Shown piece after piece: positions 29,188 through 44,100 of a stretch of 64,000 nucleotides of DNA. This stretch comes from Lucinisca nassula (taxonomy: Eukaryota > Mollusca > Bivalvia > Lucinida > Lucinidae). Numbering within the stretch: the stretch's first letter is position 1; each line of letters starts with the position of its first letter. The notes beneath the pieces were generated by a model that made no database searches, was not told the origin of the DNA, and worked only from the letters and a program-made list of their open reading frames with translations. The translations under genes and the position numbers were made by a program. The stretch covers positions 199,533,644-199,597,643 of the forward strand of contig OY757011.1 of assembly GCA_963580285.1 (NCBI GenBank). Reading direction: 5' to 3'.

Positions 29188-32100
29188 CTGCAAGAAGAGT
29201 AATACCGTTTTTCAATATGCTAAAAATGGATTATGAATTTATGGTTTCTTTGCACTTGCGACAGACATGTCACTTGTGATGCACATTCTTGTTCAGCCTG
29301 TCATCCTGTTTTATATCGAACAGAATTTCTAAAATATCCCCAAAACAAAAAAGACATTTTTTTGGTGTAGTTAAACATACAAACAGCTAGGATTTCAGAT
29401 ATGTTTTAGAACTTAACATAATACAAACACTGACAATGGACCACATCTAGTAAAATAAGTTGTATGCCAACACAGCGAGGTAGAAATTAGATAAGTATGA
29501 GGCTAAATGATACAAGCTTTCAGACTGATTTTTAGCTTGGTCATAGCCATCATATACACCTCAACCTCTTTACAGTATAACATCGTTTTAGATATAACAT
29601 GCCAAAAAACAGTCGAACTTCGATGGCTCGCACACCGATGGCTCCTTTACCATGACTGAGTCGAACCCGTTTTTGAGTCCCTAGGGAATTCCTCTGCATA
29701 AGAAAAAGTGTGGGATAATTAAGGAGATTTTTCGACTTTTATCTTGCAAATGTATGTTGTGTGTACTCATTAGAATCGCCTCAATGAGTTGATTCTAATG
29801 AGTACACACAGCATACATTTATGTTACAGAACACCGAAAAGAAGTCCAAAAATACCACCGTTATGTTTTCTGGAAGTATGCAACAGTGGCTCGAACTACC
29901 GCTGTCTCGAACAAATTTCCATGGTCCCAAAGGGGTTCAAGCCATCGAAGTTCGACTGTATATACATGTAGATTATATAGATCAAGAGCTATCATCAGAC
30001 AATGTAGCTCGTCTGAAAGTGTCCTTGAGGTCATAGGAATAGGCGGCAATCCTTTGGAGCTTTATCTATCATCATACCAATTATGAACCAAATCCTTTGT
30101 ATGAGCCCCGCCAAGTGAATTTGTGTCTTTGAGCATTCCATCATGACAAATTTTAACTGCGCATGCCCAGCCATTCAGAGGGGCCAGTGATATGGCTTTC
30201 TGTCTGAAGGTTCCTCTTGATTCACTGCTTGTATGTGCCAGCAGCGAAGGTTCTGGCGAGACTGCGCGGATGCGCAGGCTCGCCTGAACCTTCGCTGCTC
30301 GCATAGGCGATAAGTACCAAAATCTCTTGACGTGGCCCATATGGTTTTGAAAATACAAGATCTTTAAAACTTTACCATGAAAGTCCGCGACCTTGACCTT
30401 GATGCCAAGGTCATGGGCAAGGGTATTGCTGAACAAAATTTTGGACCTATATTAATCCTCATACCTAATATGAACCAAATCCATCTTTGGGTTTGGAAAA
30501 TATAAGCTCTTAAAAAACTTAAACATAAAATTTCTAAGTCTGTGACCTTGTCCTTGAGGTCTAGGGCATGGCTTTGGGTACTGCTGAATAAAACATTAGA
30601 CCTATATCTATTATCATATCAAATATGAACAAAAGTCATCATATTGTTTGGAAAATATGATCTCTTAAATACTTTAACATAAAATCTCTAAGTCTGTGAC
30701 CTTGACCTTGTCATGGTATGGGCAGGGGTATTAATATGAGGGGCTACCATGAAAAAAAAAAAAAGATTCTGCTCCCTATGAGGGTGCGTTATTATTTCCT
30801 TTCAATTTTTATGCACTTTGAAAAATTTTGAGCAGACAGCAGTTTTTATTCTTATTTTTCAGAGAAAGTAAGGCGTGAATCATCTGCCAGCAAAATAAGA
30901 AAAGAGCTTCAAAAATGCCATCTATCATGGTCAGCGCTTGAAAAGTTAAAAATTACTCCCACTTGAGAAGGAAATTAAATAACTTGAAAACAAAGTCTTT
31001 GCCGATTTGTCTTCCATTGATACATACATACAGGACCCAGTTGTCCATAGCCTTGTAAGCTTGACGATCTCGTTAGTGGGCAAAATGTTAACGATCATGG
31101 CAAGTACAATATCTAAAGTTATTCACTGGTATTTCTGCAGGAAAAATGTGAGCAGCAACCGCAAAAGCCACCCACATTTTGTCTGAAGAAATATCAATGT
31201 ATTTGCCACTTTGAATGACACAATTTTGTATGTAATGTTAACTAATGAGTTTGGTAACTTTGAACAACCGGGCCCATGTGTATCCATTGACCTTAATGTC
31301 TCCCTTGTTTTCAGTTCTCACTTTGCATCACTATCACTTAAGTTTGTTTCACAACACATTGCAGAATCAGGTTAACAAGTCCGTGAAATGAACACCCCTC
31401 TAAACCCCACTTTATATATATGGAAAACTGGTATTTACAAAGGTAAACATTATTTTGCTTATTTCTGGTCCAAGACATAGATTGTGGGTACTCGTTAGAA
31501 CCGCCTCAATGAGGCGGTTCTAACGAGCACCCACAACCTATGTTTAAAGTATGAGTGACAAAAATATTACAAATTTCATCATAAAAATTACTGTTTTGGA
31601 GATACTAAAGAATGCACTATGTCACATGGATTTGTTATCATAATGCACATAGCACTAGACACTGAATATTGGCACATCCTCCTGATTCTGATCTGATACT
31701 CTACTGCAAACAAGCTGCCTTATGGTAAGTAAAATGATGGATTTTATGTACCCATCTTGTAAGTTTTGCGACATTTCCATGAGATTTCATGTAGGAGTCT
31801 TCTTGTAACAGCCAGTCATATGATCCAATGAAATTTTATTTATAAAGTTCATAAGAATTTGTGAAGCATGACTGACATTGCTGAAAATACGAAACCTCCA
31901 GAGCATTAACAATTCTTTAAGATCTTGAAACAGAAAAATAATTTGATTGGATCATATGACCAGCTGTTACAAAAAGATACCACACTCCTACATGGAATTC
32001 ATGGAAATTTCACGAAACTTCCCAGTTGAATATGGCTAACTGCATACAGCACTCTTGCCAGGGAGGCTACTCTCCAATAAAATGAACTGCCTGGACAATT

Positions 32101-35100
32101 CCTGGCAGACGGAGGGAGCAAATTCTTTCCATCTAGTCTCTCTTAGACTGAGATTCAGAATCCTGCAAAGTCACTGCAAGTTTCCTTTGAAAAATGCAGT
32201 TTACTTTTATTCACATAAATGTCACATACTTTTAAATAACCATAACACCATAAATCAAAAAGTTCATAATTCAACAAAAACACAACAGTCTATCACAATA
32301 CCATATTTACCATAAATATTTAGGGACTTTTGATTGAGACTTACCATAATGATCCTCACTATTGGGACAGATAGGCCTTAGCAAACAGTGCAGACCCAGA
32401 TCAGACTGCTCCTGAAGGAGCAGTCTGATCAGAGGTCTTCACTTTTTGCCATTCTGTCTGCCCTTTTTGGACTCCTTTCAGGATCACAAAACAAATCTGT
32501 TAAAATTTTAGGAGAATTATAGCAAGTCCTGAAGGTGTCCCAATTTTTAGGATTTTTACTGTATACAATTATAAATCATTCATTATATGTATATCGGTTG
32601 CAAAGGCTTTTGTTAAGTGGGAAAGACTCTGATCTGATTTGGGTCTACACTGTTGCTCTGTCCTATTTCATGCTTTTTGGTGGCTGAATATTTAGGGTAA
32701 ACATCGTATATTCAATATAAACATAACAGACATCTGAAAAAAGGCACTTGTCCCTGATAAGCCTTCCAATGAAGCTGAATATTTCCTCCACATTTTCAGT
32801 CCTCTCTTTGATACATCTTTAATCTTGTATGCACCAAGACTACACCTGAACTGAAAAGACAATAATTGTATTGTCTACTCTAAAGTTGCAGAAAATTGGA
32901 ACTGCATGTCTATGAATGAGGGCCACGATGTTTTGCTAAGTTGAGACTGGATTTCTAGGCTTGTTCAGACTTTCCACACCTGAGTCATGAGTTTGATCCT
33001 TGTGCACACCCTTATCTGAGCCTAAAATGAGAGGAGACATATACATTAATACTGAAGATCTAAGTCACATGTGGAGCGCTGCAGTCCAGTGGTAAAGCAT
33101 CAGAGATCAAGGGGTCGCCAGTTTGACCCCTGCAAGTGCCAAGTGTTATTTCCTTGAGCAAGAGACTTTATCCACATGGCTTAGTACTGAAACTGAAAAG
33201 AGGGCCACATGGAAGGTAAGCACTAGTTTACTAAATGTGTTACCTTCTATAAATAAGGTCGATTATTATTATCATTATTAAAATTAAAGGTATGAGCTAC
33301 TCAAATTACAGTCATGCTTAACTCTAAACAAACATTGCGAAAGCCAGAATAGATGATTTATGTCAAGTGTCAGAGTTACATTATTTGGAGCTTAACATCC
33401 AAGTCAACTCTATTTAGGAAATATTGAGCCGTCAGTTTACCTAATCACATATTCCCTGGGCACACTTATACGTAAGTGGATAACCAATACAAAGCACTTT
33501 CTTTTGCAAGAAACTGACAATTGCCTTTCTGGAATCAGCAGAAGAGACAGAACTACTAAAAAGATTTCATGACCTTTCTCCAAGAAAGAATGTTGATGAC
33601 CCGGCAAGTATTGAACCTACAACCTTCTGCACAGTCATATAAAACAAACATTTGCTGTCATAAGAATATAGGGACCAAAAAAATACCATCACAACCTCTT
33701 TATAACAATATTGTTGGTATCCAAAGCAGAAACTGTGTCAGTTGACCATGTTATATAAAAACAAAAATATATAGATTATATAGAAAATATATATTCTATA
33801 AATATATAAAGTTTTGGTATCCAGCTCTTAACCATGATATATACCACAACCTCATTATAACACTGTTCATTATAACATAGTTTTGTAATAACATGGTTTC
33901 AAGCTAGATCCCAATAATCTATTGGTTATACACAAAAAGGACCACAAATGAGCCCCGCCAAGCGAATTTGTGTCTTCGAGCATTCCGTCATGACAAATTT
34001 TAACTGCGCATGCACAGCCATTCAGAGGGGCCAGGGATATGGCTTTCTGTCTGAAGGTTCCTCTTGATTCACTGCTTGTATGCGCGAGCAGCGAAGGTTC
34101 TGGCGAGACTGCGCGGATGCGCAGGCTCGCCTGAACCTTCGCTGCTCGCATAGGAGATAAGTACCAAAATCGCTTGACGGGGCCCATATACAAACAAAAA
34201 TATATAGATTATATAGAAAATATATAATCTATAAATGTACAAAGTTTTGGGATCCAGCTCTTAACCATGATATATACCACAACCTCGTTATAACACTGTT
34301 CATTATAACATAGTTTTGGAATAACATGGTTTCAAGCTAGAACCCAATAATCTATTGATTATACACAAAAATGACCAGACACGATCATTTTTCTGTATAA
34401 TCTATATACAGTTGAATCTCGTTATCTCGACCCCGCTTATCTTGACCCTATCGCTTATGTCGAACCTATTTCTAAGTCCCGTACATTTCCCCTATATATT
34501 TATTGTATTTCAACTTCGCATGTGTCGAACTACTTTTAAGTCGACACTTCGGCTATCTCGCCCATCATTTTCAGTCCCTGAATGTATTTTTCACTGTTTT
34601 TACTACTGCCTATCTCGAACCGGGATTCATGACATAACGAAAAAAACAAACATGCGTCCGGTCCTTCAATTTTGTAATAGGCCTTTAGAATTCATCAATA
34701 CTCAAAATGTTGTTAATTATCCAATTTGTCCAGGTGCGTTTGCAATTAAAATTAGCACACACAATACCTTTTCGGCTACTAAGAAAATCATGTGCGTGTA
34801 ATAAATACTGACACACGGTCCTCAACCTTTAACCGTTTCGTGTCAATGATTTGCAAGATTTTCGTGATAAAAGGCGCGTTGATTTGTATTCATGTATGAT
34901 TAGTTACGACAAGGTTCTTTAATTCTTTCTTTTTTTTTTGCAGAAAGCAAACATATTTTCACAAAAGTTGTCTTTCTTGCAGAAATGTCAAAGAAAGTGA
35001 CAAAAGTTGTGACAATTCTTATTCTGATTCTGATAATCTCGGCGTGTTAAAAACGCAGTTGTTCGGAACAAAAATTCACGTGTATCGTTGAGGGATGGCT

Positions 35101-38100
35101 CATAACAAGCTTTCGCGGCAGGACCTAAACAGTTTGCCGTAGTGACGGTTAATCAGTTAGAGGGGAGATGAGTCAAACTACTGTATGATTTAAAGCATGT
35201 ACTGCTCTCCGAAGCATTGCATTCACAAGCGGGAACCAGTCTGTTTAGTATCTAACTATATTTAGCGTATTTGGAAACACAGATTTGTAGGAATTTAAAA
35301 GACAACAAAACACGTGAGAAATCTATCAGTTTTAGTTATTTATTAATTTGTTCATAAATGCTATAGTCTGACAAGCTCCAGTACTTTCATAAACAAGTTT
35401 TAAACACTCTGTAAACCATTCTTGTAAGAATTACCAAGAATACCAAGTATATCACGGCAAACAATGTGTTCTGACATACACGTGACGTTACACTTTGGTT
35501 ATCTCGTACTACGGATAACTCGAACTTTTTTATCCGGTCCCGTGAGGTTCGAGATAACGAGAGTCGACTGTATCTTATTTTGATAATAAGTTAGTAACAG
35601 CCAAAGTAGTTCTGCTGTACATAGGCATATCAATACACTTGAATGACATTTCATTTCTCACTACAACACCTATTAACATCTATATATGTATTATACCTAC
35701 TACTGTGGCTGTCAGGATCATCAGTATGAGTGAGGATATTTAAAGCGTCATCTCGTTTCAAGGCTGACAGGGCATTTGTGAGACTTGTTACTGTGCCTCC
35801 ACAAGCCTACAAATATAAAACAGTATACTGTAAAAATTCTAAAAATTTGAACACCTTGAGAACTTGCTGTAATTCTCCTAAATTATTAACGTTGTTTCAC
35901 AATCCAGCAAGGAGCCCAAAAGTTGCTGACGGAATGGCAAACAGTGAAGACCTGATCAGACTGAAGGAGCAGTCTGATCACGGGCTGCACTGTTTGCTAT
36001 GGCCTATGTGTCCCAATACTTAGGACCATTATAGTATGTACAAATAAAAACTTGTCCTGTCTTGTCGTTCCCTTAACCCATTTAGTACCAGAAACTCCAA
36101 AACGGGTGCCCGGGCAAACAGTGCAGGCCCTGATCAGATGCCGCAATTCTGCGGCGTCTGATCAGGGCCCCCACTGTTTGCTAAAAGGTCAGCCATTTTC
36201 CAAATAAAGTTTGAAGAAAAAACAACCTGAGACCCCTAAATTTTGAAATGGACTCCTGCTATATATAAGGTGGAAGATTTCATTTGGTACAGAAAGGGTT
36301 AAGCACCCAGCAGAAATGCAGTAACGACAATAAGACTTGAAATTCCTGTAAATCCTCTGCTATGCTCCAGACAGGTTTGGCACTTTACGAATTAACTGCA
36401 AATACAGAATATGTTTAACCCATTTTGTACCAAATGGAATCTTCCACCTTATATATAGCAAAAGTTCATTGCAAAATGTAGGGGTGTCAGGTTGTGTTTT
36501 CTTCAAAATTTATTTGGAAAATGGCTGAACTTTTTGCAAACATTACAAAATGGGTTACACTAGCAACAATCAGGATGATCACTTGAACAGGCAACAGAGT
36601 AATTTCACTTACAATGAAATGAAAAGAGTTTACTTTACTTTATTTACTTTACTTTATTTTTTTCAATCTCAGGTTTACAATTTAGCAAACAACATGAGAA
36701 ATATATCAACATGCAATACTAACAGATACATGACAGCTTACAACAAATACAGTTTCCTTTGGTAGCTAGGTCTCCTAAACATGAAATGTAGTGACATGGA
36801 AGCACACAGGTGTTAGTTTTAATTGTGCGCCCATCGGTCTTGATAGATATACGTTATACCGTTGAAACAACGTCGGGCAGTTTCAACTTCTTTAGTACTT
36901 TGATGATACCAGGGAGTGTAATGCAACAGCCTTTCAATCCATTCATAAAAGTTCACCGGTCGACGTCATTATGTCTGAACACAGTAGTGCACGGGTTGCA
37001 CGTGGTATTTATATCTATTTCAAACAATACACAAAGTTTAGTGATACATTTAAGTGTGGAGAATGGGTTTTAAATTTCTTTATAAGAAGGTACGTCCACC
37101 TTAAACTATAGAAATATGCACTCAGTTATAGCCCAAAACATATGAAAAGTTATAAAAGATTACTGTAACATTCTAAGTTGGCAAACACTGTCAAAGCAAC
37201 TTCGAATCGACATCAAGTGAGCAGTTTTACGCTGATGTATTGTCAATAACAGAAACACGCCTATAGAAGTATAATTTTCTAATTTTAGACCCCGAAACCC
37301 GTCTTCATATAATAAAACTGGGATTCTGCTCGGGGACATTGCTCGATTGTGGGTACTCGTTAGAGCCGCCTCGCAAAGGTAGTTCTAACGAGTATCCATG
37401 GTGTGTGGTTGGGGCGTATATGTTGAATATCGGATTTTTTGGGGGAATATTTTGCTAGCAAAATTCCGTATACATTTCAATAGGCGTGCTGCGATTCAAG
37501 GCCCCTCCGACAGTTTTGCCAATTTCATCGACGTAATGTGTATGGGCGGAAGAGACAAATTTTCTGCGGTTTTACGTCCTTTTCAAGATTATGTCTCTTA
37601 TTTTGGCTCTATTACAAGTACCAACATATTTCAAGATTGCAAATATGCTGCAGATCCTTGCGTCTCCCTGGTTTCCAAAGGTCAGTATCAATGGTTTTCA
37701 TCTTTCGGACAATGTCACACCCACGTCGGCGCTTCCCGCCTCAAGGGAGCGACGGCGGAGATATGACATGTGATCTGACGAAATATATTTTAATTTTGTT
37801 TTGTTTTGGTTTTACGACCCTTTCAAAATTATTACGCTCATATTGAACCGATCATAAATCAGATGCGCGAAAACCAGAGTATGCGGAGATGAAAAACCTG
37901 GCTTTTCGTTGCAGAATTAGACATCTCAGGCAATGATGGACCTATTGGTTCAGAGTTAGCATAATTACCAGCCCCAAAATGGTTTTATATTTATCATTGT
38001 GAGTCTGATTTCTGCCGTTTGTGACATTATTGCGCTAGTACCGAACAGTGGACGCCCGTGCTAGACTGGGCTGATACTCCTGCTTGCCCGAGCCTCCACT

Positions 38101-41100
38101 GGGCGCATTTTGATTCGTACATTTAATACGTGTACTGGTTCATATTGTCAGTCCAAACTGCATTTTGTTAATTGTCATATAATAATGCTTTGCTCCGTCA
38201 CGTGTATCCAATCAATATTGGTTTTCTCTATATGTAGAGTCTTACACGAGTATGCATGCATTATTCACCATACGAATTAAATAGGAGGGACAAAATGCGA
38301 GGCTTTGCCGAGCATTTTGCACCTTTCCCTCAACAACACTACAATAGCACTATAACAGAATTCTATCCATCATATGACATCTAAATACGATTTATTCTCG
38401 ACATTCTTTTTTTATTTTATTTATTTATTTTATTTTTCTTCAAAATTGCAAATATTCCACCGTTTCCATTGCGGACGTCATGCGTATACCTCTTGGGTCG
38501 CATCTAAGTATTGTATATAATGGATTATCGAATTTAGTAAATTAAATTAAATAGAGGATCTTACATGAGTGGCCATGCATTATTGAATTTATTAAACGAG
38601 TTGAGGAAAAGTGATAAAGTGCGAGGCTTTGCCGAGCATTCTACGCCTTTTCCGCAACGAGTTCAATTCAACAATACATGACCACGAATGCAAGATTCTA
38701 TTTATCATATGACATAAAACGCATTTTATTAAAAATTGTATACAAAATAGTCAATATTCAGTCATAAGTAAACGCGACGTCGTTAAGGACGTTGTACATG
38801 TAACGTTACGGGGCGTTTCTAACTAATTTGCATATTTAATCCACTAGTGGATTACGGAATTTATTACATAGAGGATCTTACATGAGTGCCCATGCATTAC
38901 TGAATCTATCAAACGAGCTGAGGGAAAGGGATAAAGTGCGAGGCTCTGCCGAGCATTTTATGCCTTTCTCTCAACGAGCCTAACAAACCCAACAATACAT
39001 GATCACGAATGCAAGATTCTATTTATCATATGACATATAAAATGCACTTTATTCGCATTTTTTATGCAAAAATATCAATAGTAAACGTGACATCGTTAAG
39101 GACGTTGTACATGTAACGTTACGGGCGTGTCTAACTAATTTGTATATTTAATCCACTAGTGGATTACGGAATTTAATACATGACGTTATTAAACTCTTAG
39201 GTGCGACGTCATATGATAAATGACGTTAATACACTCTCAGACGCGACGTCATATGATAAATATATGAATCCCTGACTCAATCTTGCCGAAATCGAAACAC
39301 AAGAATGAGCTTAGGACTCGTTTTAAAGCGTAATCAAATTATATTGTAGCTATAACTTGTTTATTTACTTTTTAGCAGTCCAGTCTCAACGTTTGCTTAA
39401 CTAATTATAAGCAGAAAATCTAACGTTTTTCGAAATTTTTGAAATAAATATGCATAGTTTTTTTAACGTTGAGGTATTTGTTGTGTTCATCAATTTATTA
39501 TATTTCAAAATATTTGGGTTTTTGTAGAAATAAGGCTTAATATGTATCTTCCTCTCTCTTGTAAAATATTCACATGTAAGTAGATAGTGAAACTCATCGC
39601 CTAAACCTTTGTGACAGAGTTCACATTTTCTTTCATCAAATGGTAGGCCGATCCATCGTCCCACTTTCACAGGGAACCTGTGGTTTCTAGATCTGAATGC
39701 AAACATAATTTTCGTTAAGTTGTCGGGTAGTAATCTTATGTATGCGCTCCTCTCAAAAGTAGATTTAATCAAAACGTAGTTTTTACTGCTACTCGATGCA
39801 TTACACTGAGCTATCCAATCTTGCATATATTGATCTCTGAGTTTTAGTTTTAATACCTCAATTAACCACTTTGGACTATCAATTATCTGACTCTGCCAGA
39901 CACGGAAAAACCAAGTCGGCTTAGCGATTGTTCGACATTTTTCAGCCAATGCGAGTTAACTGTATTCGATTTATGCATAGCAAAGATTAGCGAGTAGACA
40001 TAGGTTGATAGTTTTTGTTTACCTAAATCTTCGGTTGTACAGTCAGTTATCAATTTACACCAGTATGTTAGTATTCGGTGTTGGATGTCCAGTGTTATTG
40101 GAAATATTCCTAATTCACCATATACCATATGCGATGGTGTTGATTTTTTAAGTTTAAAGATGTATTTTAAAAACTTTAATTGGACTCTTTCGATGATTTC
40201 ACAGTTACCAAATCCCCATATTTCAGCTCCATATAATAAAATGGGCTTCACCGTTTTATCAAAGAGGTCTAGTTGTAGATCCAAGGGTAAGCTAAGGTTC
40301 CGTATTTTCTTTAATAGTGAGAACATAGCTTTATTCGCCTGTTCAGCTATGTGCGTTTTGGCTTTTAAGAAGGAGCCCCCTCTTGTAAAATATATGCCTA
40401 GATATTTATAATCAGCTGTAACATTTACATCATGTCCGTCAAAAGTAAATTTGTATGACTTGAGTTTACCGCATGAGAAAATAACTATTTTAGTTTTTTC
40501 TACATTTAACTCGAGCTTCCATGTTTTACAGTAATTTGAGAAATAGTCAAGAGTATTTTGCATGTCTGTTGCTGACTCACTAAACATAACAGTGTCGTCG
40601 GCATACAACAGAACCATTATTTTAAGATAAATATAAATATCATTACTATCTATCTCGCAAGTTAGGCCACCTGCATTTTGCCTCATCAAAAAGTGATTTA
40701 GATCATTCAGGTATACTGAAAATAATAGGGGGGACAAGTTTTCCCCCTGCCTGACTCCTGTTAAGCATGGAAAAAAGATTGATGCTCCTTCATGTGTTTG
40801 GACATTTGATTTTACATTACTGTATATACTTTTAATGACAGCTAAGCATTTCCCATTAATTTTTTTATCATACAGTTTCTGCCAGAGGCCATTCCTCCAA
40901 ACTGAATCGAAGGCTTGCTTGAAATCAACAAAACAACCAAATAATTTTGATTTCTTTGTGTTGGCGATATCAATTAAACATTTAATAATAAATAAATTGT
41001 CGCTAGTTGAGTGATTAGATCGAAAGCCTGCCTGGCACATTTCTATAACACTATATTTTTCAGCATAATTCTTTAGTCTGTTGTTTAGAACTAGGGTAAA

Positions 41101-44100
41101 AAGTTTGCCCATACAACTTAAAATAGTTATCGGTCTGTAGTTCTGCGGTAGCTTAGGGTCACCTTTTTTGTAAATGGGTTTGATCACTCCGATGGTCCAA
41201 CTTTCTGGTATGACAGCGGTATCGAATATAAGGTACACCTACTCACCAAAATTGTTAAACCATTTTGATCTGCATTACGAAAACATGCCTATACAAACAC
41301 ATTGCCACCTTTATCGCCGAAAAAATGAAAATTTTATGATCAAGAATTGTAATATTTTTCTTATTTCTGCTCAAAATGTAGATTGTTGGCACTCGTTAGA
41401 ACCGCCTCATCGAGGTGGTTCTAACGAGTACCCACAATCTATATTTTAGAGCAGAAATAAGAAAAATAAGGTCAAAATATAGATTGAGGGCACTCGTTAG
41501 AACCGCCTCGATGAGGCGGTTCTAACGAGTGCCCACAATCTATATTTTAGAGCAGAAATAAGAAAAATAAGGTATACCCCTGGAAACCCCAGTTTTACTA
41601 TATAAAAGTGGGGTTTAAGGGGGTCAAAATTATATAGGCGTGTTTTCATGATGATAGAACCTTCCGCACTATAGCACAAGTCCATTTCAAAATCTATGAG
41701 TGTCAGATTGAGTTATTTTCAGAAATTTATTTTTTATTTTTGGTTTGGTTTTACAGCCCTTTCAAGAGTATTTCACTCATATTGAGCTGATCGTTAGTCA
41801 GAGGTGGGCGAAAACCAGAGTACCGGGAGAAAATCCACCTGACATTCCCTTGCAGAACTTGGCATCTCAAATGTGAGACCCAAGCCAGGCTAGAACCCAC
41901 AGAGGTGACAGGCCTAATGATAGTCAGTGCTCTTATCCAGTAAGCCATGGAAGCCCAAAGCAATGTATAAAATGCCTGAACGTTTAACACTTAATGAACT
42001 CTTTAAGCTAATGATGCTTTACACAACTGAGCCCAGAAAATTTGAGGGGCTAATCAATAACCACTATCATCCTAAGGGGATGTACGCTACTACCCATGGT
42101 AAAAGACCAAAATGTTGAAGTGTTTCAGTTCGAAAGATTTTTTAACCCAATTTGTACCTTATGCAATCTTCCATCTTAACTTCAGCATGAGTCCATTTCA
42201 AAACTATGGGTGTTAGGTTGTGTTATCTTTATTATTAATTTGGAAAATGACTGATTCTTTTGCAAACAGTGTAGGTCCAATCAGACGAAACATTCTGCAG
42301 CTTCTGATCTGGATCTGGCATTACTGGTGAATGAATATTTGACATGTGCAGGGGTGTCTGGTTGTGTTTTCATCAAAATTTATTTGGACAAGAAAGCAGT
42401 CTGAAGGACAGCCAAATCCCCCACCACACTTTGTATCAAGGCTCAACCTTGGCATGGTTTATTTATAGTTCTGCAGATCAGCTCACTGTGGGGTATATTT
42501 CACAAAAGTTTAATGAAAATCTCTCTAGGGGGAAAGGAGATATGGAACAGACACAAAATTCAAAGTTTCAAACTTGTGACCTTCAACTGTGACCTTGACC
42601 TTGAGTTGGCATGGTTTATTTATGTGTTATGCACATCAGCTCACTGATGGGGACATTTGACCAATAATTAATGAAAAGCCTTTGAAGGGTAAAGGAGATA
42701 TGGAATGGACACAAAATTCAAAGTTTCAAACTCGTGGCCTTCCGATGTGACCTTGATCTGGTGTCGACATGATTCATTTATGGGCTCTGCACATGAGCTC
42801 ACTGAGAGGGATAATTGACTAAAGCTTAATGAAAATCCTTTAAAGGGTAAAGGAGATACGGAAGGGACAAAAAATTCAAAGTTTCAAACTCGTGACTTTC
42901 AACTGTGACCTTGACCTTGAGTCCGCTTGGTTCATTTATGGGTTCTGCACATCAGCTCACTGAGAAGAATAATTGACCAAAGTTTAATGAAAATCTATCA
43001 AAGACAAGATATGGAGCGGACAAGAAAGTGTTATGGACAGACACAAGGATGGACAGACGGACGGATGGATAGACAGATGGATGGACATGCGTTCTGCAAA
43101 TTAGCTCACTGAGAAGAATATTTGACCAAAGTTTAATGAAAATCCTTCCAAGGGTAAAGGAGATATGGAACGGACAAAAAATCCCAAGTTTCAAACTCGT
43201 GAACTTCAACCGTGAACTTGACCTTGAGTCGGCATGGTTCATTTATGGGTTCTGCACACCAGCTCACTGAGACGAATAATTGACCAAAGTTTAATGAAAA
43301 TCTATCAAAGGGTTCACAAGATATGGAGCGGACAAGAAAGTGTTATGGACAGACACAAGGACGGACAGATGGACGGATGGATGGACAGATGGATGGACAT
43401 GGGTTCTGCAAATCAGCTCACTGAGAAGAGTATTTGACCAAAGTTTAATGAAAATCCTTCCAAGGGTAAAGGAGATATGGAACGGACAAAAAATCCCAAG
43501 TTTCAAACTCGTGAACTTCAACCATGACCTTGACCTTGAGTCGGCATGGTTCATTTATGGGTTCTGCACACCAGCTCACTGAGACGAATAATTGACCAAA
43601 GTTTAATGAAAATCTATCAAAGGGTTCAGAAGATATGGAACAGACAAGAAAGTGCTACGGACAGAGGGACGGACGGACAGATGAAGGCCATTCCTATAAT
43701 CCCCGCTCTGCTTCCAGCAGGGTATTAAAAATGACTGAACTTTTAGCAAACAGTGGAGGCCCTGATGAGATGCCGCGTTCTGCGGCGTCTCATCTGGGCC
43801 TGCACTGTTTGCCAGGGTACCCGTTCTGGGGTTCTGGCACAAAATGGGTTAATTACTGTTTTCTCCAAACAAGGTGGGTAAAAACAGTAAGGAAGTAAAA
43901 TATGCTTCAGCATAAACCATTTCGGATAGATCTGCACCCTAAAACACCCAACTCTTTATCTTTTCCCATCAGGACAAGCATATTGCAATGCTAACAATGT
44001 AAACTTCCTTCTAGATAAAAAACAAATTAATTTCCTCTTTTAAAACTGTATTCCCATCATTCTATCAGAAGCTATATCTCAGCTTATGTATCATTTAAAG

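Noticed and set aside
30062..30436. Similar minus-strand ORFs at 30062-30436, 33870-34193 and 62055-62240
   Set aside because: All three are antisense readings of family F MITE copies; their similarity comes from the element.
42344..43842. Several 60-96-codon ORFs on both strands
   Set aside because: Translations of the GTGACCTTGACC satellite units; the same peptide recurs because the DNA recurs.
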